From: a virus | Virus record (IMG/VR): IMGVR_UViG_3300027489_000013 | Location: 1-31,682 of that record | Reading direction: 5' to 3' (one strand) | DNA length: 31,682 nt | Part shown: piece after piece, positions 27,859 to 31,682 of the stretch | Layout: every line of letters begins with the position of its first letter | How positions within the stretch are numbered: position 1 is the first letter of the stretch | Translations under genes and position numbers: made by a program | Notes under the pieces: generated by a model | What the model was told of the DNA's origin: nothing | Seen by the model: the letters and a program-made list of their open reading frames with translations, nothing else | Database searches by the model: none

Positions 27859-28791
27859 GTGGCTGGCGAATACCCGCAGAGGGATAGTTTTTTTTCCCAT
27901 CGATTTGTCAGGCTGCTGATGAAGTCGTGTGCGGCGCTGGACATGGGACCGACGGCGTGCCTCCTGTTGTGCTACATCGCTCACACTGAGGACGCAGCAA
28001 AATACAGGGGGGCTGTCAGGTTCTGGAATCAACAGTTGATGACCGTGATGGGGTTCAAGTCTCCAAAGCAACTTATCGATGCAAGGGCAAAGGCTGTTGA
28101 GGCTGGCTGGCTCGTTTATGAGCGGTCAGGAAATCGCGAAGTTGGTCAGTACTGGGTGACGGTTCCAGACCATTTTGAGGGGCTGACAGACGGAATCATT
28201 GAGGCGAACTGTTCCGTTAATCATTCCGAATCCGGAACGAATAGCGGAACGAATACGAAACGGATAGCGGAACGAATAAGTGACGGATCCCGGAACGAAT
28301 ACGAAACGGAAAGCGGAAAGCCTTCTATCCCTATACCTTTACCTGATCCTATACCAGAAACACAAAGGGACGCTGTCGCGTCCGTCGTGCCCCAAGTGGT
28401 TTCAGTCAATGCAGTGGATGCGGCTCCGGTCAAAGCTCCACGGCGGCCGAGCCAAGTGTTCGTGAAACCGACCGTCAGCGATGTCATCACCTATGTGATC
28501 GAGATCAAAGCGACTGTCGACGCAAAGACGTTCTACGACTACTACGAGTCAAACGGATGGCGAGTCGGGCGCAACCCGATGAAGGACTGGAGAGCGACTG
28601 TCCGCCAGTGGCAGAATCGGAATCAGCAGGGGAGTTTGTACAGCAATGGCACAAAACCACGACATTCAGCGGCGACCAGAGAGCAGGCCAATGCAGACGC
28701 CTTCGCAGCCTTCGACGCCGCCGCTGCTGCCCAAAGCGGTCGAGATGCGTCCGAAGATTGGCGAGGCTCTGACACGGCTCTGCTCACTTAA
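27859..28791 (+). CDS. Replication initiator, lambda O-like organisation
   Basis: A 310-residue protein from GTG 27859. Residues 1-115 form a winged-helix-like DNA-binding domain: FFSHRFVRLLMKSCAALDMG, CLLLCYIAHTEDAAKYRGAV, FWNQQLMTVMGFKSPKQLID, then AVEAGWLVYERSGNREVGQY. A low-complexity linker (118-175) is encoded by DNA iterons. The C-terminal part (190-265: TVSDVITYVIEIKATVDAKT, FYDYYESNGWRVGRNPMKDW) is the DnaD/phage replisome organiser-type ending, which usually contacts the helicase loader. The layout DNA-binding domain, iteron-encoded linker, partner domain is that of lambda O. The C-terminal 49 codons overlap the next gene. Confidence 0.8.
   Translation: MAGEYPQRDSFFSHRFVRLLMKSCAALDMGPTACLLLCYIAHTEDAAKYRGAVRFWNQQLMTVMGFKSPKQLIDARAKAVEAGWLVYERSGNREVGQYWVTVPDHFEGLTDGIIEANCSVNHSESGTNSGTNTKRIAERISDGSRNEYETESGKPSIPIPLPDPIPETQRDAVASVVPQVVSVNAVDAAPVKAPRRPSQVFVKPTVSDVITYVIEIKATVDAKTFYDYYESNGWRVGRNPMKDWRATVRQWQNRNQQGSLYSNGTKPRHSAATREQANADAFAAFDAAAAAQSGRDASEDWRGSDTALLT
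28233..28301 (+). repeat. Iterons, probable phage replication origin
   Basis: Four exact copies of CGGAACGAATA start at 28233, 28245, 28268 and 28291 (spacing 12, 23, 23 bp). Two of the units continue with CGAAACGGA plus TAG or AAG. The 23-bp period is not a multiple of three, so the repeats are conserved as DNA and not as protein. They lie in the linker coding region of the initiator gene, as the lambda origin lies in gene O. Downstream (28321-28365) is a pyrimidine-rich stretch with two CCTATACC copies. Confidence 0.8.
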
Positions 28792-29050
28792 AAATCAAGC
28801 ACAGTTCACGACGCATCAGCTCGAGACGTGGTTGGCAACGCTGAGCATCTTTCCGCCAGAGGTTGTGAACCGTGCGATTTTGGAAATAGCACTCTCAACG
28901 GATCAGTTTCCAGACTGCGGAAAAGTCGTCGCGAAATGCCAGGTTGAAATGCAGAAGAAAACCAAACAGGTCACTCAGGCGGATCCAAACAAGCCGTTGA
29001 AGGGCACAGTTGACCGAGTAGCGGCGGCGTTCAATATCAAGGTCAGTTGA
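28646..29050 (+). CDS. Probable helicase loader-like protein (lambda P/G39P position)
   Basis: A 134-residue protein overlapping the initiator gene by 146 bp in another frame. ATG 28646 has GGGGAG 11 nt upstream; ATG 28691 and ATG 28745 are alternatives with less overlap. After a Pro-rich N-terminus (SQPSTPPLLPKAVE) the domain is helical: PKIGEALTRLCSLKNQAQFT, HQLETWLATLSIFPPEVVNR, AILEIALSTDQFPDCGKVVA, then a basic end. The 'W...L......v..ai...i......fP' pattern resembles the G39P/DnaI N-terminal type helicase loader or inhibitor. This is a weak resemblance; position directly after the initiator is the better argument. Confidence 0.6.
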   Translation: MAQNHDIQRRPESRPMQTPSQPSTPPLLPKAVEMRPKIGEALTRLCSLKNQAQFTTHQLETWLATLSIFPPEVVNRAILEIALSTDQFPDCGKVVAKCQVEMQKKTKQVTQADPNKPLKGTVDRVAAAFNIKVS

Positions 29051-29091
29051 ACAGTTAAGACATCGGACGGAGCGCCGAAACCCTCACGGAT

Positions 29092-29106
29092 GATTCCATA
29101 GGAATC
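29092..29106. promoter_or_regulatory. Inverted repeat before the second recombinase gene
   Basis: GATTCC-ATA-GGAATC is a perfect 6-bp inverted repeat with 3-bp centre. It lies just upstream of GTG 29112. The half-site ATTCC...GGAAT is shared with the switch-region palindrome (there with a 4-bp centre), so the repressor or a relative might bind here. No clear -35/-10 pair is visible. Confidence 0.4.
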
Positions 29107-29111
29107 TTTGT

Positions 29112-30338
29112 GTGAGTTATGCAATGTCCGCAGTTCTCAGTGATTTTCAGTTTACGTTCGATGCGTGTTGTGTGGGCCAGATTCCTCTGCGGGTGTTTCC
29201 GGAACCTCAGAGCAGTGTGATCGAGGCGGCAAAGCCTCAAGTGATCGACTCCCGAAGTTTGGTGGATTTGTACGACGAATTCTTGGCGGCCAGTGATAAG
29301 GAAAAGCGAGTGTCAGTGAAGACAATCAGAGACAACCGGGCTGCACTCCACAAGTTTGAAGCCTGGGGGAAGGCTCAGCATCGAGTTGTGGCCGACAGGC
29401 CGCTGAGCTTGCTGGAGCAGCCGAAGATTCTCCGCGGTTATGCTGAGTTCCTGCGGAGCCAGGCGAAGGGAAATTCGTCGGCGATGGCCAGCAAAGCTCT
29501 GTCGGCAGTCGGCAAGCTGGCCGGGGCGTGCGTGCGTGTTGGTATGCTGAAGCAAAAGCCGGAGACAGTCAGTAAATCAACGATCAATCTGCTGAGGCCG
29601 CGAACGGAAGAACAAAGACGGGTAAAGGCTGTTCCGGTCACTGTGGGCGAGCTGCAGGCGATGCTGGCTGTTGTTGATGGTGCGAAATGGCCGCGGCTCG
29701 GGAAAGTAAAACCGTCAGTGTTTTGGCAGACCAGTTTGCTCGCTCATTACGTCTACGGGTTCCGTTCACAGGATTGGTTCGCCGCACGGTCGGCCGAGAA
29801 GAAAGGGCTATTGTGGTCCGGGGTGATAACCTCGAGTCAATGCCCTGCTCTGGATGATTTGCACAATGCAGCCGGTTGGGCGTGGTACCTGGTACACAAG
29901 ACAGCAAAAAAGGATGAAGCGGCTGAGCGGCCGTCAGATGTTTTGGTTCCCCTGTCATCAAAGATGCGAGAACTGATTGAAGGGTTCCGCGGGCTGGATC
30001 CGGAAAGAGTGTTTCCGATGGCCAACAACTCACGGACCTACTCTCAAGAGTTTTCAAAACTGCTTGAGCGTGCCGGTCTTTCGGATGACGCGAGACGCAG
30101 TGAGGGAAAGCCGATCATCCGGTTGAGTCTCGGTCAGAGAAACGTGGCGAGCTTCCGGAAGGGATCGTCTGCACTTTGGGCGAAGTGTGTGAGCAGAGCG
30201 GCATCCAGTTACATGCTTCACCATGCAGTCAGCGAAGAGGGCGTGGCAAAGATGACTGCAGAGTCATACCTGCAGAATGAAGAGATCCTGAGAGACATCG
30301 TCGCGAAGATTGAGAGTCTGCCGGTGTGGTCGCTTTAG
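29112..30338 (+). CDS. Second tyrosine recombinase-like protein
   Basis: A 408-residue protein from GTG 29112 (AGGAA 7 nt upstream); ATG 29124 is an alternative. An N-terminal extension of about 45 residues precedes a core-binding domain (LVDLYDEFLAASDKEKRVSV, then TIRDNRAALHKFEAWGKAQH). The catalytic half has R218 (YVYGFRSQDWF), K263 (YLVHKTAKKDE), box II around LSLGQRNVASFRKGSS (R343 or R349), His370/371 (YMLHHAVSEEG) and the Tyr in MTAESYLQNEEIL (Y386). Box II again lacks the standard H-x-x-R spacing. It could be the true integrase, a resolvase for genome dimers, or a degenerate DNA-binding relative. Location in the early operon on the plus strand is unlike a usual integrase. Confidence 0.72.
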   Translation: MSYAMSAVLSDFQFTFDACCVGQIPLRVFPEPQSSVIEAAKPQVIDSRSLVDLYDEFLAASDKEKRVSVKTIRDNRAALHKFEAWGKAQHRVVADRPLSLLEQPKILRGYAEFLRSQAKGNSSAMASKALSAVGKLAGACVRVGMLKQKPETVSKSTINLLRPRTEEQRRVKAVPVTVGELQAMLAVVDGAKWPRLGKVKPSVFWQTSLLAHYVYGFRSQDWFAARSAEKKGLLWSGVITSSQCPALDDLHNAAGWAWYLVHKTAKKDEAAERPSDVLVPLSSKMRELIEGFRGLDPERVFPMANNSRTYSQEFSKLLERAGLSDDARRSEGKPIIRLSLGQRNVASFRKGSSALWAKCVSRAASSYMLHHAVSEEGVAKMTAESYLQNEEILRDIVAKIESLPVWSL

Positions 30339-30383
30339 GATCGAAGTGGAACATCCGCTGCTCACAAAAACATTGGGGAAATG

Positions 30384-30710
30384 ATGAGCCAGAAAATTCC
30401 GCGTGATGTGTATCGAGTCGTCTACGACAAAGACGGGAAGCCGTTTGTCGCTGGGCGTCGGCTAATTTCTGTCAATCGCAGCTGGTACACGTACGAATGC
30501 AAGGACGGAACGCTCATCAAGGAAAACGGGAATCACTGGCACGATACGATGATGGCGGCGATGTATGTCGAGTGTGACTTTCTGTTGATTCAGATGACAA
30601 TGCCGAATGTGTTTCCGCAGGATGTCACGCGCGACAAAATGAAATGCCTGCTCGATGAGGCTGTAGAGATTGGCAAGTTGGTTGAAATGGTCGGGCACAT
30701 TGGAGCCTGA
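30384..30710 (+). CDS. Small hypothetical protein, member of a tandem pair
   Basis: A 108-residue protein from ATG 30384 (ATG 30381 is in frame one codon earlier), with GGGGAAA upstream. It opens SQKIPRDVYRVVYDKDGKPF and VAGRRLISVNRSWYTYEC, then GTLIKENGNHWHDTMMAAMY, and a helical end (DEAVEIGKLVEMVGHIG). I do not recognise the family. The first 28 residues are 24/28 identical to the start of the gene at 31599, so it is one of two paralogues enclosing the DNA methyltransferase. Confidence 0.65.
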   Translation: MSQKIPRDVYRVVYDKDGKPFVAGRRLISVNRSWYTYECKDGTLIKENGNHWHDTMMAAMYVECDFLLIQMTMPNVFPQDVTRDKMKCLLDEAVEIGKLVEMVGHIGA

Positions 30711-30726
30711 AACAACAGAGGTAATT

Positions 30727-30749
30727 GCATCCGCTAGGCGCGCGGATGC
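30727..30749 (+). other. Hairpin in the methyltransferase leader
   Basis: A perfect 8-bp stem, GCATCCGC (30727-30734) and GCGGATGC (30742-30749), with a 7-nt loop. It lies between the preceding stop (30710) and the methyltransferase start (30778). There is no T run. It could be an operator or an RNA element limiting methyltransferase expression. Confidence 0.45.
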
Positions 30750-30777
30750 TGGAAAACATTGGGAAAGTAAAGATCCT

Positions 30778-31548
30778 ATGATTCAAGGAAATACTGTGAC
30801 CGTTGCCCCATCGCAATCTATTGTTCGTCCACCTTCACCGCATTACGACGAGGATGGAATAACGATTTATTGCGGAGATTGCCGGGACATTCTTCCGCTC
30901 GTTGGAATGGTCGACATTACATTTTCGTCTCCACCGTACAACACGATCGCGGCAACATCCCCCAGCGGAATGATGGCAGAGCACAACCACAAGCAAAACA
31001 AAGGCTATGACGGATTCGAAGACGATATGCCTGAATCAGACTACCAATTGTGGATGCAAGACGTTTTCGGATTGTGTCGTGCAATCTCACGAGGGCTGGT
31101 TTGGATCAACCACAAAACACGGTTTCGCGATAAACAGGGAATTCATCCTCTTCAGATTTTCAATTGGCCCTTTTACTCAGAGGTTGTCTGGGATCGAGCA
31201 GGCAGCATCACAATGAACGCGAGAAAGTTCGCCCCATCTCATGAGTACATTTACGGGTTCGGATTGCCGCATTATTGGGACAACGCAGTGAATACCATGA
31301 TGACCGTTTGGCGAATCATGCCAGAGCGAGACGTGAAAGGCCATCCGTGCCCGTTCCCAGTGTCGATTGCGTCTCGATGCATTACGGCGTCATGTCCGGA
31401 AAGCGGCGTTGTGTTGGACCCATTCATGGGCAGCGGTACGACATTGGTGGCTGCACGTCAGGAGGGGCGGCGGGCAATCGGGATCGAGATCAACCCGAAA
31501 TACTGCGACGTGGCCGTAGAACGTTTGCGGCAAAAGAATCTGTTTTGA
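30778..31548 (+). CDS. DNA methyltransferase, beta class (m6A or m4C)
   Basis: A 256-residue orphan DNA methylase. ATG 30778 is chosen because earlier in-frame starts run into the previous gene and the hairpin. Motif order is that of the beta class: catalytic motif IV DITFSSPPYN (46-55) comes first. SAM-binding motif I VVLDPFMGSGTT (ending about 222) comes near the C-terminus, followed by ARQEGRRAIGIEINPKYCDV. Between them are LVWINHKTRF, the PFYSEVVWDRAGS element and the HEYIYGFGLPHYW element. S-P-P-Y is found in N4-cytosine and N6-adenine enzymes, so the base cannot be decided. No restriction enzyme gene is adjacent. It probably protects phage DNA or regulates it. Confidence 0.88.
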   Translation: MIQGNTVTVAPSQSIVRPPSPHYDEDGITIYCGDCRDILPLVGMVDITFSSPPYNTIAATSPSGMMAEHNHKQNKGYDGFEDDMPESDYQLWMQDVFGLCRAISRGLVWINHKTRFRDKQGIHPLQIFNWPFYSEVVWDRAGSITMNARKFAPSHEYIYGFGLPHYWDNAVNTMMTVWRIMPERDVKGHPCPFPVSIASRCITASCPESGVVLDPFMGSGTTLVAARQEGRRAIGIEINPKYCDVAVERLRQKNLF

Positions 31549-31598
31549 GTCAAAAGTGAGCAGCGGAACTTGTATTCGATAGTCAAAGGAAACCAGCA

Positions 31599-31682
31599 GT
31601 GAGCCAGCAAATTCAGCGTGACGTGTATCGAGTCGTCTACGACAAAGATGGAAAGCCTTACGTCGCTGGGCGAAAGTTGATT
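31599..31682 (+). CDS. Paralogue of the 30384 gene, cut by the window edge
   Basis: The 28 visible codons start at GTG 31599 with AAAGGA (31585-31590) 8 nt upstream. They read SQQIQRDVYRVVYDKDGKPY then VAGRKLI. They match the start of the 30384 gene at 24 of 28 residues and about 70 of 84 bases, and most base changes fall in third positions or in conservative codons. It is therefore a diverged, selected duplicate and not a recent copy. The 3' end lies outside the window. Confidence 0.7.
   Translation, partial: MSQQIQRDVYRVVYDKDGKPYVAGRKLI

Noticed and set aside
20217-30763. The 11-mer AAAACATTGGG at 20217, 30367 and 30753
   Set aside because: 11-mers recurring in 32 kb are expected by chance, and two copies are simply purine-rich ribosome-site contexts; there is no common position relative to genes.
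1-31682. CRISPR arrays, diversity-generating retroelement, insertion sequences, toxin-antitoxin pairs
   Set aside because: I looked for regularly spaced repeats, reverse transcriptase motifs, DDE transposase motifs and typical toxin-antitoxin pairs; none was seen. The only regular repeats are the four iterons.

Overview
The window is about 31.7 kb of a tailed, temperate-type double-stranded DNA phage (free phage genome or prophage) with a long non-contractile tail (siphovirus-like). The evidence is a syntenic HK97-type head and tail block, tyrosine recombinases, a small Cro/CI-type repressor and a lambda-like replication block. Base composition is roughly balanced (slightly GC-rich by eye). 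The host cannot be fixed from sequence alone. The terminase variant, the short head proteins and the ParB-DUF4326 and CsrA genes remind me of phages and prophages of Planctomycetota, but that is recollection and not a search result. Almost all genes lie on the plus strand and are packed with ATGA, GTGA or TAATG overlaps, so translational coupling is the rule.

Layout. Positions 2-1206: three small unrecognised proteins and an HNH nuclease. Positions 1275-5814: P27-type small terminase, a 28-residue membrane peptide squeezed between the terminase genes, large terminase, HK97 portal and ClpP-fold prohead protease. Positions 5991-7433: major capsid protein, bracketed by hairpins at 5895-5949 and 7453-7477. 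Positions 7513-13184: head decoration or accessory proteins, head-tail connectors, tail tube, tail assembly chaperone with a textbook -1 frameshift site (A AAA AAC at 11213-11219 plus downstream stem-loop) and tape measure protein. Positions 13181-15819: distal tail proteins, including a cysteine-rich repeat protein, and a small membrane protein. Positions 15812-18770: two glycosyltransferase-like proteins and a SAM methyltransferase, interrupted by a free-standing HNH-type gene with a hairpin leader.

A bidirectional terminator (18785-18835) separates this late block from a short minus-strand cluster (20031 to 18844): tyrosine recombinase, a 31-residue membrane peptide and a LITAF-like zinc/membrane protein. 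Next come a complete tRNA-Leu(CAG) with its own terminator, then the switch region. The switch holds a sigma70 promoter, an 82-residue HTH repressor and a second promoter. Related 16-bp operator-like sites sit in both promoter spacers.

Positions 20908-31682 are the early genes: two HNH nucleases (one possibly made by a poly-A frameshift), a ParB-DUF4326 fusion gene carrying a perfect 26-bp palindrome, small regulators, CsrA behind a hairpin-rich leader, a RecE-like PD-(D/E)XK exonuclease, a partner protein, RusA resolvase, an HD phosphohydrolase, a lambda-O-like initiator with iterons inside its gene, a loader-like protein, a second tyrosine recombinase and a beta-class DNA methyltransferase lying between two copies of a paralogous small gene. 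No endolysin, canonical holin, DNA polymerase or replicative helicase is recognisable. Lysis genes are therefore outside the window or are hidden among the small membrane ORFs.
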